From: a virus
Direction: 5' to 3' (one strand)
Virus record (IMG/VR): IMGVR_UViG_3300044630_001938
Coordinates: 1-48,615 of that record
DNA: 48,615 bases
The notes under the pieces were generated by a model. That model was given only the letters and a program-made list of their open reading frames with translations. It was not told the DNA's origin and made no database searches. The position numbers were made by a program, and so were the translations under genes. Below are positions 24,290-32,869 of the stretch, piece by piece. Each line of letters starts with the position of its first letter. Positions within the stretch are counted from its first letter, which is position 1.

Positions 24290-25099
24290 TCAGTACCCTC
24301 GTGCTGGGTATTTCTCTTCTGCGTTGGCATTTGGCATCACGGGACGCTTTTGGCCTCCCATAATGTAATCGTTGATACCCTTCCAGTAGCCCTGACTGTC
24401 GTCAAACTCGTCTAGGTTGTTAACGAAAGGCTTAAGTGCTGTGCTTTTAGACAAGGCGTCATCCGAATTAAGCGGATACATGTCTCTAGGTAGAATTCTT
24501 GCACCAAGGTGTACGTCTGGGTCTGAACCGCGTTGCTTCATTAATAGCCTTTGTTTGATGTCGTTTCGAGCATTTCTGACATAATTAACATTCATGTTCA
24601 TGACGTCACGCCTTCCGCCAAGTCCGAATAAGCCTGTGTGTTCAGGAATGGGGCTAATTATGTTTCCTGCAAGAACCGCAGGATGCGGAATTCCAGCGAC
24701 GCTAGTCTTGACCAACTCTCCCCTCGCACCGCTTTGCGAGTCTACGCCGCCCCTCATGAGCCACTCCCTTGCTTCTTCTTCTGTAATTTGGTCTTCGCCT
24801 TCTCCGACGATTCCTTCTTTTCTGAGAGATGCCAAGTGGTCGGTGGCCAAATCTTCGTCATTCATGCCGAATGCCGAGTAAAGCAGGTCCGTCAGGTAAC
24901 TAACGCCCATCCTTTTGGTGCCAGCCCATTTAGTCTTTCCAGTCCAAAGGCTGTGGTCGGGCGGAGGCGAAGTTCCAGCGGGTCCTGCGTTGGCGGCGGG
25001 GGAAGGGTAAGAATTTCCGACGGCACCGCCCTGTGCAGGCTGGGGTGCGGGGGTGCCCATTGGCTGGGGCTTGGGGTAAGAATTACCTACTTTTGCCAT
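24290..25099 (-). CDS. Putative internal virion protein (269 aa) with repeated N-terminal motif
   Basis: The N-terminal 50 residues are Pro/Gly/Ala-rich and repeat VGNSYP (VGNSYPKPQP and VGNSYPSPAAN), a flexible tail. The rest is mixed and polar with no recognised domain. Its start is preceded by the A-rich leader CTAAACATAAC, without Shine-Dalgarno. It ends one base before the next start. Disordered tails of this kind are common in proteins packaged inside podovirus heads; function otherwise unknown. Confidence 0.5.
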   Translation of the reverse strand: MAKVGNSYPKPQPMGTPAPQPAQGGAVGNSYPSPAANAGPAGTSPPPDHSLWTGKTKWAGTKRMGVSYLTDLLYSAFGMNDEDLATDHLASLRKEGIVGEGEDQITEEEAREWLMRGGVDSQSGARGELVKTSVAGIPHPAVLAGNIISPIPEHTGLFGLGGRRDVMNMNVNYVRNARNDIKQRLLMKQRGSDPDVHLGARILPRDMYPLNSDDALSKSTALKPFVNNLDEFDDSQGYWKGINDYIMGGQKRPVMPNANAEEKYPARGY

Positions 25100-25122
25100 G
25101 TTATGTTTAGTTTGGTTATGAA

Positions 25123-25722
25123 TTATTCGCCGTCACCCTCGTCGCCGTCGTCGTCGTACTCGCTGTCGGGTCCGCTACGCTTCGGATACTTGCGGGTTTT
25201 CTGGTTCTTAGGGTCGCCACCTCGGTATTGGACGGCGAGACTGCCAAGGGTGCCTTGGCTGATTGGATTGTTGATGTCGTACTCCTCGATGTAGTCGAGG
25301 TACCCCTTGTCGGCGGCGAGTCCACCACGCTTGCGGTTGGACAGCATGTCAATCGTACGCTTGGCCTGCTTGAACTCAGGACTGTTGGGGTCGTAACTCT
25401 GGAGGACGTTGTTGGCCCAGTCCATCATGGCCGCTTCACGGCCACCAAGCATCTCCGAGGCGTCTGCCATGTCCTGTTCGCCCTTTTGTGAATTGGCATC
25501 GGAGAGCATCTGTGCCTCAAAGTCTTTGATGGCTAGGGTCCTTGCGAGAAGGTCTGCTTCGCCCTGACGCATAGACAGACGCCTGCTAACTCCCGATAGG
25601 CCTTGCTGGGCTATGCCCTGAGCCATGCCCTGAACGCCCTGAAGCGGCGAGTATTGCTGGCCTAGTGCGGCTTCAAGGGTGTCCCTGTTTCCCCTGTAGT
25701 CTCCGAGAGATAGTTGTTGCAT
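25123..25722 (-). CDS. Late virion-associated protein (199 aa)
   Basis: The start MQQLSLGDYRGNRD at 25722 is chosen because it lies directly after the preceding stop (TAAcATG). A longer frame to 25767 would overlap that gene. The protein is largely helical, Gln/Ala-rich in the first half (RLSMRQGEADLLARTLAIK) and ends in an acidic tail of Asp/Glu/Gly (EYDDDGDEGDGE). No family is recognised. Its helical, Ala/Gln-rich character resembles internal core proteins such as T7 gp14 only in general terms. Confidence 0.5.
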   Translation of the reverse strand: MQQLSLGDYRGNRDTLEAALGQQYSPLQGVQGMAQGIAQQGLSGVSRRLSMRQGEADLLARTLAIKDFEAQMLSDANSQKGEQDMADASEMLGGREAAMMDWANNVLQSYDPNSPEFKQAKRTIDMLSNRKRGGLAADKGYLDYIEEYDINNPISQGTLGSLAVQYRGGDPKNQKTRKYPKRSGPDSEYDDDGDEGDGE

Positions 25723-25723
25723 G

Positions 25724-26407
25724 TTAAGTGGCTTGTGCGGCGGCACCCTGAGCACGGAGCGAGGCAAACATGACTACTTCGTCTACTGGGGTCGGGTTAG
25801 TGCCAAGATTAGGCTGGGCGTTGACAAGGTACGAGGCGGCGGCTTGAGACTGACGAATCTGCTGTGAGCGAATGGAGCCAGCGGAGTGGGCCTCTACGGC
25901 AGAAGAACATGCATCCGCCACCAACTGGGATTCGACAGGGACGACCAGCGGCATGCCAGAAGTGGCCTGATACGTGATGCCCATCAACCCCTGTGCCAGC
26001 CTAGCGGCGGCTTCATGAATCATGAGTTGCCTGTCTTGGGTGGCCAAGTTTCCGTACAAATCAACGCTGGAATGGCCACCACCCATGGCGGCACTCATGC
26101 CAGAAAGAAACTGGCTGTATGCGACATTCGGAGTGGTTATGGTGCTACCATAGACATCCGTCTTAATCAGGTTGAGTAGCGTCGTGAACTCAGTTCTTGC
26201 GTTGTTAGCAAGCGTGCCAGAAACATCGGTGTACCTATTTTTGAGTACGGTGCCAACTCCGAGTTCAGCCGCCGCCCAATCTCCGCTCGGGTCTACGATG
26301 TCTTTTAGGAGTGCTGAGGTGTACTCCAACTCATCCTTAGGGTCACGTGTCTTGAACGTGAACCCAGCACCTGTATAGTCAGCGTATGGCTTGGCGGGGT
26401 AGGGCAT
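25724..26407 (-). CDS. Late virion-associated protein (227 aa)
   Basis: Starts MPYPAKPYADYTGAGF, with a TAATG overlap with the tail-nozzle gene. The protein is Ala/Ser/Thr-rich and mostly helical, with long stretches of small residues (about 150-227). No signal peptide, membrane span or enzyme motif is clear. It is the first gene after the nozzle protein, the place of the internal-protein block in T7-like maps. Function is inferred from position only. Confidence 0.5.
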   Translation of the reverse strand: MPYPAKPYADYTGAGFTFKTRDPKDELEYTSALLKDIVDPSGDWAAAELGVGTVLKNRYTDVSGTLANNARTEFTTLLNLIKTDVYGSTITTPNVAYSQFLSGMSAAMGGGHSSVDLYGNLATQDRQLMIHEAAARLAQGLMGITYQATSGMPLVVPVESQLVADACSSAVEAHSAGSIRSQQIRQSQAAASYLVNAQPNLGTNPTPVDEVVMFASLRAQGAAAQAT

Positions 26408-27831
26408 TAGAAGACGTTAAAGATGGAGCGTCCAGCGATACTGCCGTCCACTGTGCACGAATAGAATAGGGGTCGTCCTGACTTTACAACGACTTCCAGC
26501 ATAGCCCCGACGGACTTTTTCCCAGCCAAAGCACGCCGAACCGCATGGCCTACGTTGCCGTTAAGTTGGTCGAGCATCATCCTTCCGTCTGGATTGATTG
26601 GGTTGAAGTAAAACTCGACCTGAGCAGGGCCTTTTGTGTTTAGGGTCAGGGTGCAAGCGTCGTAACGCTTCTCAAAGTCTGTCCTAAAGTTGTAATTACG
26701 GGTCTTGAACGAGGACTCGAATGAAATTCCGTTGTCGTCGTTGCCGTTTTCCAGTTGGTAGACGTCTCCGTCCTTGCCAACGGCCCACAGGCATACGACG
26801 CCGCTTGAGTTTCTGGCCGTCATGATGGACTTGAACTCAGTTGGGTAAGTGTCGACAGACTCGAACATACTGGGCAAAAGCGGGTTTATGACCAGAATTC
26901 TGTCCATAGCGTAATTTGTCTGGTTTGGCAGAAGGAGGTAATACCTGCCCATAAAGGCCACCCCGACGGCCTTTTGCATTTCGGCGGCGGGGACGTTTTG
27001 CAGGACATCTTCGATTGGGTTAGAAACGGGTCCCTGCCCCTCTATGAAGCCCTTCCCTGCGTCGATGGCGTAGATGCCGTCATGGCCAAGGTAGAAAATT
27101 TGGCCTGCTACCTCGGCGACGCTGTCCTTGGCGAGGATGCCCTCTTGCGAGGTCAGGAGATTGACCTTGTGGAAGTGGTCCGCCGACGGCTTGCCTGCTT
27201 CGAGGCTCATGGACGGAAGTCCGAACGTCACTTCATACACTGAGCGTGTGCCGAACGCATAAAGTTTACGGGCGGCGTTGGAGTAGTGAATCGCCTGCAC
27301 CTTGTCGTAGGTTCCTTGGATGAGCGACACCGTATCCCCGTTGAAAGGCTGGAGTCCGCCGAAAAGGGTAAGCCAGATTTGGTCGTTTTTAGCGTAGGCC
27401 AGACGGCCAAGCACGTTCGTGCATGCCGTGAAGTCGAACTCTCCGCTCCAAATCGGAGCGTTAGATGCTTCGACTGTTGCCAGCGTCTGATAGCCTTGTC
27501 CCCTGATTTGGCGATAAGGCCTAGAGCCATTGGGCACGATTTGCATGCCTGCTGGGTTGGTGGTGCAATACCTGCTCAGGATGCCGTTCTTCCAGACGTA
27601 AATGAAGTCCGTGTTGGAGCCACACGACGATGCGGCGTACTGTGCGTCTCCGACAACCACGTCATTGTGGACACGCAGGGAGCCTTGTCGTGGGGTAAGC
27701 ACGCCCTCGACGATACGCACGTTCTTGCATTCGGTCAGGATGCCCTTTTGCGGGTCTAGGCTGGCGGAGTTCGGGTAGGAAGAGAAGCCACCGAAGGCGA
27801 CTTCTCCATCTTGTTGGTATTCTCTAGGCAT
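26407..27831 (-). CDS. Tail nozzle / tail tubular B-like beta-propeller protein (474 aa)
   Basis: The first 50 residues contain ECKNVRIVEGVLTPRQGS, close to the NVxIxxGxLxxRPG signature of podovirus tail tubular B or stabilisation proteins. Residues about 235-262 (EGILAKDSVAEVAGQIFYLGHDGIY in segments) match the G-x-x-x-x-SVxxxGxxxxFLGxDGIY blade repeat of the same family. The rest is beta-rich. In this family six copies form the nozzle at the distal end of the short tail. The start overlaps the previous gene by 8 nt and the end overlaps the next (TAATG). The family assignment is by motif recognition and position. Confidence 0.7.
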   Translation of the reverse strand: MPREYQQDGEVAFGGFSSYPNSASLDPQKGILTECKNVRIVEGVLTPRQGSLRVHNDVVVGDAQYAASSCGSNTDFIYVWKNGILSRYCTTNPAGMQIVPNGSRPYRQIRGQGYQTLATVEASNAPIWSGEFDFTACTNVLGRLAYAKNDQIWLTLFGGLQPFNGDTVSLIQGTYDKVQAIHYSNAARKLYAFGTRSVYEVTFGLPSMSLEAGKPSADHFHKVNLLTSQEGILAKDSVAEVAGQIFYLGHDGIYAIDAGKGFIEGQGPVSNPIEDVLQNVPAAEMQKAVGVAFMGRYYLLLPNQTNYAMDRILVINPLLPSMFESVDTYPTEFKSIMTARNSSGVVCLWAVGKDGDVYQLENGNDDNGISFESSFKTRNYNFRTDFEKRYDACTLTLNTKGPAQVEFYFNPINPDGRMMLDQLNGNVGHAVRRALAGKKSVGAMLEVVVKSGRPLFYSCTVDGSIAGRSIFNVF

Positions 27832-29434
27832 TGGTGATGGATTCTATCCAGAAGTCTTTGATGTAGGTTACCTTGCCGTCAAAAGACGGGATTTCAATGT
27901 CGTAAGCGTCGGTCCACTCTTCGCCGATGGTTTTGGTCACATAGACGACGCTTTCAAACTCGGAGGTGGTGAAGATTGGCCTAACCATGGTGCCGTAGTA
28001 GGCCCAGTGCATGCTTCCCAGTTCATTCGGGAAGGGGCAATTGTGGTTCTCAAAGTAGCGGATGCCCCTGCCAGCCGTGTAGCCCCTGTCCCCAGAGCGG
28101 CCATGGCCATATCCCTTCAGTTTGCAGTTCCTGTACTGGGTGGTCGGTGACTGCTGTTCTAGGTTTTCGTATGGGGGCACGGCACTCTTGAGGTTAGCCC
28201 TGTAAATCTTGATGCCAAAAGTGATTTGCTTGCCAGCGGGGCCACAGCATGTCGGGTCTGGCCTATACTCGCACTTGATTTTCCACCTAGACTTGACGTC
28301 GTAGTTGCTTCGAGTGTCGAACGGGTAGTCAAATTCGTATGACTTATACTCAGTCCATTCGGGGATGGTGTAAGACCAAGGCACTTCATACGCTTCTACA
28401 CGGGCCCTTGGCACCCAGTAGGTGTCGTCTATGCCGTCTTGGTCTTCGTCGCTCCAGTAGGGAGGGTGGTTGGGAAGGTGTGCGTAATCGCCTTCGTCTG
28501 GCGGCTGGGAGATGACGTACTCCTCAAAGAAGTACATGTAATAAGTATAAGTCCCGCTGAAAGTCTGCTCTGGGTGAACGATTCCAGTGCCGTCGGTAAT
28601 TGTCCAAGGACCCCACTCGGGTTTGTTGATTTTGAAACTAAAGTCATACCAAATCCTAGTATGGGTAGTGAGGCCCTCGTATCCGCCTCCGTTAGGAAAG
28701 TCTGACAATTCCACCATGGACTTGTACCAAGGGCAGATGAAAGACGTCTGGGTAGGGCATGCCTGAGGCTCGTACGGCTCTACCTCTGGGTCTTCGTACT
28801 CGGTATCATCCTTCCAGCGTGGGTAGATTGGCTCCTCGCCGCCCTGATTGTCGGCATACAGTGACGTCTGCTGGAACGGCTGAAGAGAGTTACGCAGTTC
28901 TGCACAGTAAAGGTCGAACAAGTTTTGTGCTTCAGCCCTAGCGGAGTTCTCGTCATAGGTCTCTGGGGTGGTTCCGTTGACGCTGTTCCAGTCTTCAGGA
29001 TGGCCTTCGTCGATATTCTCGAAGTCGTAAGTGTAAACAAGGTAGTCTATTACGCACTCCGCTGGCTCAAGCCATACGGTCATCCACGAAGGAAGATTGT
29101 CCACAAAATCCTCCTGATAATTGCACAGGACCTCCTTGGTCGAAGTCGTTACGTCATATGGTTCAGACCCCCCTTGTAGGGTCCCTTGAACGACTAGAAG
29201 CAGTTGCTTGGGAAAATTGGCGTAGTAATGGTGCGTCGCCTTAAGGACGGACGTCTCATGCCTTCTGAAGATGTCGAACATGGAGCCACTGCTCATGTGC
29301 TCGTGCCACCTCAGTTTGTGCCTGTCCTCTTCCTCTACGGCCACAGTCCTACTTCCGTCTGGAAATTCTTTTCCTTCAGTCTGGACCGTTCCAAGTTCAC
29401 AGATTAGCCCTACGATTCTGTGGGGCAGGGCCAT
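27824..29434 (-). CDS. Tail structural protein (536 aa)
   Basis: The product is rich in Tyr, Trp, Pro, Glu and Asp, with many short aromatic strands and no long helix, suggesting an all-beta extracellular protein. Cysteines cluster around residues 385-390 (DPTCCGPAGK) and near the C-terminus. Acidic linkers (EYEDPEVEPYEPQ) separate segments. It lies between another tail protein and the nozzle gene, with tight overlaps on both sides (TAATG at 29434; 8 nt at 27831). It could be a tail-fibre, tail-appendage or receptor-binding component. No family recognised. Confidence 0.5.
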   Translation of the reverse strand: MALPHRIVGLICELGTVQTEGKEFPDGSRTVAVEEEDRHKLRWHEHMSSGSMFDIFRRHETSVLKATHHYYANFPKQLLLVVQGTLQGGSEPYDVTTSTKEVLCNYQEDFVDNLPSWMTVWLEPAECVIDYLVYTYDFENIDEGHPEDWNSVNGTTPETYDENSARAEAQNLFDLYCAELRNSLQPFQQTSLYADNQGGEEPIYPRWKDDTEYEDPEVEPYEPQACPTQTSFICPWYKSMVELSDFPNGGGYEGLTTHTRIWYDFSFKINKPEWGPWTITDGTGIVHPEQTFSGTYTYYMYFFEEYVISQPPDEGDYAHLPNHPPYWSDEDQDGIDDTYWVPRARVEAYEVPWSYTIPEWTEYKSYEFDYPFDTRSNYDVKSRWKIKCEYRPDPTCCGPAGKQITFGIKIYRANLKSAVPPYENLEQQSPTTQYRNCKLKGYGHGRSGDRGYTAGRGIRYFENHNCPFPNELGSMHWAYYGTMVRPIFTTSEFESVVYVTKTIGEEWTDAYDIEIPSFDGKVTYIKDFWIESITNA

Positions 29435-30375
29435 TAGATTTGAGAGTACCAGTATTGGGCAGTGTCATCTCCGCACTTGAAACGCTCAAGCCATAGGGAA
29501 TTCCTCAGGTACTGGTGGATTGTGGTCTTGTATGTGCCGTCTGGGGGTACGTTGGGGACGTGGACAATCCTTCCGACTCTCAGCCAAGCCTCGGTTTCGC
29601 TGGTAGAACCACCACTGCCCACTGAAATGGAGGGAGATGGGTAGGTCTGTAGCCAGACTTCAACATTCCCAAGGCCGTGGCTGGCAAGTCCAGCGACTTG
29701 GTTGTTTACCGTGCCCTCCATTACGGAGAACGTTTCGACTTGAGGGTTCTCGTTCCTGACAATCTGAAACGGGTGATACCCAGTTTGGTCATTGTTGCCG
29801 TCTCCGCCTGTCACGACACCTCCAATAGCGGATACGTCGCTCTTCCAAATCTGTCTGACGGTTGTTCCGTTGTTTATATAGGCTATGACTATGTCGTCTT
29901 TCTCGATGTCCCCAGCCTCCACCGCAGAAATGAACCATTTCTTGACGTTATCCTCCTCGATTGGGTGCAGGATGATGTACTCATGCGTCGGGCCGCTTCT
30001 TGGCCATGAAACATAGCCATTTTCGCCAACAGACGTGGTGTCGCTCAGTGACGCCCTGCCACGTGAAGCACCATTGACGCCGCCCTTGTAGTAGATTCTG
30101 GCGGAGTTTGTCTGCACTTGGTAGGAGTAATACGCCAACTCCACCTTATTGTACCTTTGTGCCTTTTGCAGTCCACGCTGGCTAATCTTGTTTAGGTTCG
30201 CTGGCCAAGAAGTCTGGGGGCTGGTGCCGTTGTTCTCAATGGAGTCTGGGTCATAGACCCTTCCAACATGGCACAGAATCGCGTTCTTGTTGGCTATCTC
30301 AACCTGAAATGGGTAGTGCTTCTCCGAGCCAGACGTCCTGACCCTCAGAGATGTCCGTTTGGTCGGGTGAAACAT
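29434..30375 (-). CDS. Tail structural protein (313 aa)
   Basis: Starts MFHPTKRTSLRVRTSG, five bases after the stop of the repeat protein. The sequence is beta-rich with Gly/Ser/Asn turns (VTGGDGNNDQTG; SVGSGGSTSETEAW), no cysteine-rich or membrane segment, and a C-terminus with aromatic residues. Such composition fits an outer tail protein. It is coupled to the next gene by TAATG. No domain recognised; assignment rests on position between known head-tail and nozzle genes. Confidence 0.5.
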   Translation of the reverse strand: MFHPTKRTSLRVRTSGSEKHYPFQVEIANKNAILCHVGRVYDPDSIENNGTSPQTSWPANLNKISQRGLQKAQRYNKVELAYYSYQVQTNSARIYYKGGVNGASRGRASLSDTTSVGENGYVSWPRSGPTHEYIILHPIEEDNVKKWFISAVEAGDIEKDDIVIAYINNGTTVRQIWKSDVSAIGGVVTGGDGNNDQTGYHPFQIVRNENPQVETFSVMEGTVNNQVAGLASHGLGNVEVWLQTYPSPSISVGSGGSTSETEAWLRVGRIVHVPNVPPDGTYKTTIHQYLRNSLWLERFKCGDDTAQYWYSQI

Positions 30376-30380
30376 GTGCC

Positions 30381-31466
30381 TTACGAAGAGGTGTAGTAAC
30401 CGCCGTTACCGTCCGAATTGTAGTAGGTGTACGTCCAGTTGCCCCACTCATCAGAGTACGAATCGGAATAGAACGTGTAGCCGTAAGGCTCGTATGAAGT
30501 GCTTCCGCTCCAATAAGTGCCGCCAGAGCCATCGTGGTACTCCGTATTGGAGTATGAGCCGTTGGCGTAATTGTTTCCGTTGATGTAAATGTAGTTAGTT
30601 CCGCTAGAGCCATTGCCAGTCGTCGTTCCAGCAGACGGGTAGGGGTTGTATTCGCCACCTGTGGACTCGGTGTATGTGCCACCAGAACCATTGTGGTACC
30701 AATTATAGCCGTCGTAATTGGTGATGTAAGTTCCAGAAGAAGTGTAGCCGCTACTTCCAGAGCCGCCACTAATTCCCCCCATTCCATCAGATAAAAGTTC
30801 GTTGTAATAGTAGCCAGAAGCGTAATCAGTTCCGCCTACGTTGACATAGTAATTACCCGAAACGCTTCCTACGACATAGCCTTGGTAATGGTAAACTACG
30901 TTGACCAGTTCAGTCGTGTAGCCTCCGTTCCCGTCGTGTCTGTACTGCCTTTCTGCGTTACCTACGGCGTAGTTAGTGCCATTGTAATCAGAAAATACTT
31001 GTGCGGAATCGGTGTAGAAAACCCCAGAACTAGAGTAAGTCGGATTAGTGGATTGCTCCGTCAAGCCGCCATACCCGTCATGAATCAACCTGATAGAGCG
31101 GGTTCCGTTCACAAAGTCAGTCCCGCCTACATTAACAAAAGTAGACTCATTCCTAATGTTGTAAAGGGCAACAGTACCAAACGGCTTGTAGACGACGTTA
31201 AAGGCCATTGTCCAATCAACGAATTCTCCGCCTTGTCCGTCGGCCAAGACGTTAACGGAGCAGTCCTGACTCAAATAACTGACGGATTGCAATGAGCCTT
31301 CTATCATGAATTCCCCTTCAGCAAGCAGACCGCCTACACGGGTGACATTGTTTTCCACCCTGAGCACGGTTCCGTACGCAGGAAAACTTGGCCCCTCCGA
31401 CATACCGTTAAGGGTGCTGTCGTTGCGGCGTGGTCCGCCCAACCTACCGTCACCCTTGAAAGGCAT
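30381..31466 (-). CDS. Gly/Tyr/Ser-rich repeat protein, probable tail fibre or adhesin (361 aa)
   Basis: After about 60 non-repetitive residues the protein becomes a chain of roughly 50-residue units, each ending in DGxGG or NGxGG (at about residues 76, 130, 178, 227, 259, 312 and 352). Several begin with NVGGTD(Y/F) (about 112, 209). The repeats are rich in Tyr, Ser, Asn and Gly and lack helices, as in beta-structured fibre shafts. The start overlaps the previous stop (TAATG). The spacing varies from about 32 to 54 residues, suggesting unit gain and loss. It is a good candidate for a host-range protein, though an additional decoration role cannot be excluded. Confidence 0.55.
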   Translation of the reverse strand: MPFKGDGRLGGPRRNDSTLNGMSEGPSFPAYGTVLRVENNVTRVGGLLAEGEFMIEGSLQSVSYLSQDCSVNVLADGQGGEFVDWTMAFNVVYKPFGTVALYNIRNESTFVNVGGTDFVNGTRSIRLIHDGYGGLTEQSTNPTYSSSGVFYTDSAQVFSDYNGTNYAVGNAERQYRHDGNGGYTTELVNVVYHYQGYVVGSVSGNYYVNVGGTDYASGYYYNELLSDGMGGISGGSGSSGYTSSGTYITNYDGYNWYHNGSGGTYTESTGGEYNPYPSAGTTTGNGSSGTNYIYINGNNYANGSYSNTEYHDGSGGTYWSGSTSYEPYGYTFYSDSYSDEWGNWTYTYYNSDGNGGYYTSS

Positions 31467-31759
31467 TAGGACTCGAAGTAGTAGACGTAACCTTCGCCGA
31501 TGGCCCAGAACTCGCCGTTGTAGCCGTTGAGTTCAAAAGAACCGCCATCGTGCTTGTTAGCGTTCTTTTCGTGGGCAAGGTTAATAGGGTCGCCAGCACC
31601 ATCAGGCTGGAGATACATGCCGAGGATGGCCAAGTCAGACGTATTGACGACGCCGAACACCCTGCGGGAGCGGCAGGCGTCCAAAACCTTGGCTTTGGAG
31701 GCGTTGTTGAAGGTCTTAACGTTGACCCTCGGGATTTGATAGGGGAGGTCTTTGCTCAT
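31466..31759 (-). CDS. Small late structural protein (97 aa)
   Basis: Starts MSKDLPYQIPRVNVKTFNN, two bases after the adaptor stop (TAAaATG), and ends in a TAATG overlap with the repeat protein. Its C-terminal half (GGSFELNGYNGEFWAIGEGYVYYFES) is beta-rich and aromatic, resembling the repeat style of the following gene. No membrane span. Likely a small tail or connector component; family not recognised. Confidence 0.5.
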   Translation of the reverse strand: MSKDLPYQIPRVNVKTFNNASKAKVLDACRSRRVFGVVNTSDLAILGMYLQPDGAGDPINLAHEKNANKHDGGSFELNGYNGEFWAIGEGYVYYFES

Positions 31760-31760
31760 T

Positions 31761-32507
31761 TTAGTAGTTTCTGAAGTTTATCGGCCTCGTCGAGCCCTGC
31801 TGACGGAGCGTTTGGTCGAGTGCTTGGTCGAGGGCTTTTGCGTAATCGGCTTCCGCCGCCTGTGCGGCTTCGAGTTCGCTCGTGGAGCGGCGATAGTCGG
31901 CGTGGACTCCGTGGATAAGGGCGTTGGCGAAGAGTTTTGGGATTGAGATTCGGGTCCAAGAACCAATCGTAGGAATCGAACCAGTGCCAGACGGAGTTGT
32001 GCCAGTGTAGACATAGAAGTCACCCTGCACGGGATAGCCAGCGACAGGAGTCAGGGAGCCGCTTTCGCTCCCAGCGTCGTAGTAAACCTGAGCATTGGGC
32101 CTGTAAGAGGTGCTGGTGCTCCAAGCATCGCCATAAAGCCTAGGGGATTCCTTGCGGCTCTCTACCCAGACGTTGCTGATTGTCCTGTCACGGAGGTTGA
32201 TGGCGTCCCCTACGAGGTCGAAGTCCTTTTGGGTGGCCGTCTTGGACATAGGGTCCTTGTCCCAGATGGTCAGGACCTGCCCGATAGTTGGGTCGAAGGT
32301 AACGACACGCCTTTCGTTGGTAAAAGCGACAGGGCAAAAGGTCAGTGTCTTGAGGTCGGTCCACTCGTTGGTCTCCCAGATGGTCCTAAGCCTCATGGAG
32401 GCAAGGTCTCGGACCATGGCAAACCTCTCGGGGGTGGTCAGGTTCCTGTCCAGACCGCAGATTTGCAGGCTGGCATGCAGGATGTCGCTGAAGTTTACTG
32501 AACGCAT
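31761..32507 (-). CDS. Head-tail adaptor / tail tubular A-like protein with a CBM5/12-like insertion (248 aa)
   Basis: The start MRSVNFSDILHASLQICG at 32507 forms a TAATG junction with the upstream gene; the longer frame from 32576 would overlap it. The N-terminal ~125 residues and the C-terminal helices (LFANALIHGVHADYRRS onward) fit a head-tail adaptor of the tail tubular A type by position and helical layout. Between them, about residues 128-185, the pattern W-STS-YRPNAQVYY...DFYVYTG...P..GSW resembles the small carbohydrate-binding module 5/12 fold (Y.p.a.V.y...Y......p......W). Such insertions may bind cell-surface sugars or decorate the neck. Adaptor role is inferred from synteny. Confidence 0.55.
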   Translation of the reverse strand: MRSVNFSDILHASLQICGLDRNLTTPERFAMVRDLASMRLRTIWETNEWTDLKTLTFCPVAFTNERRVVTFDPTIGQVLTIWDKDPMSKTATQKDFDLVGDAINLRDRTISNVWVESRKESPRLYGDAWSTSTSYRPNAQVYYDAGSESGSLTPVAGYPVQGDFYVYTGTTPSGTGSIPTIGSWTRISIPKLFANALIHGVHADYRRSTSELEAAQAAEADYAKALDQALDQTLRQQGSTRPINFRNY

Positions 32508-32857
32508 TAAGAAAGGGAACGGCCGAAGCCGTCGACGAGGAGGGTGGTTTTCTCCGCTTTGGAGTTCACCCTGCACTCTGGGTTGTCACGAAGGAAGTTC
32601 TTCATGAAGCCGTTGTCCCGCCAGCAAGCGTATCCCAGTCTCTGTCCCCAGTAATGGTAGGACTCCTCTGGGATACGTGCAGTCATTTGGCCAAGACCAT
32701 CAACATGGCGGTGTTGAAGTTGATTCAGTTGACCCAGAGCCTTCTTGGTGGCTTCGGCCTGAGCCTTACGGAGGCTCCATCCCGTCCGAAACTCCTCAAG
32801 CATGGGCTTGAGAAGGTCGTCGGGGATGGACTCATGGATGGACTGAATGCCAGCCAT
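32507..32857 (-). CDS. Small head or connector protein (116 aa)
   Basis: Encodes 116 residues, starting MAGIQSIHESIPDDLLKPML. The N-terminal two thirds are helical (LRKAQAEATKKALGQLNQL), and the C-terminal third is mixed with a hydrophobic LLVDGFGRSLS end. It lies 12 nt after the capsid gene and overlaps the adaptor by TAATG. Proteins in this slot are often head-completion or connector factors. Function is inferred from position. Confidence 0.5.
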   Translation of the reverse strand: MAGIQSIHESIPDDLLKPMLEEFRTGWSLRKAQAEATKKALGQLNQLQHRHVDGLGQMTARIPEESYHYWGQRLGYACWRDNGFMKNFLRDNPECRVNSKAEKTTLLVDGFGRSLS

Positions 32858-32869
32858 GACCTCGTAGGA

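Noticed and set aside
24289-24330. Upstream ATG giving 14 extra residues to the 556-aa protein
   Set aside because: It would overlap the previous gene by about 40 nt, whereas the ATG at 24288 forms a normal TGAaATG junction.
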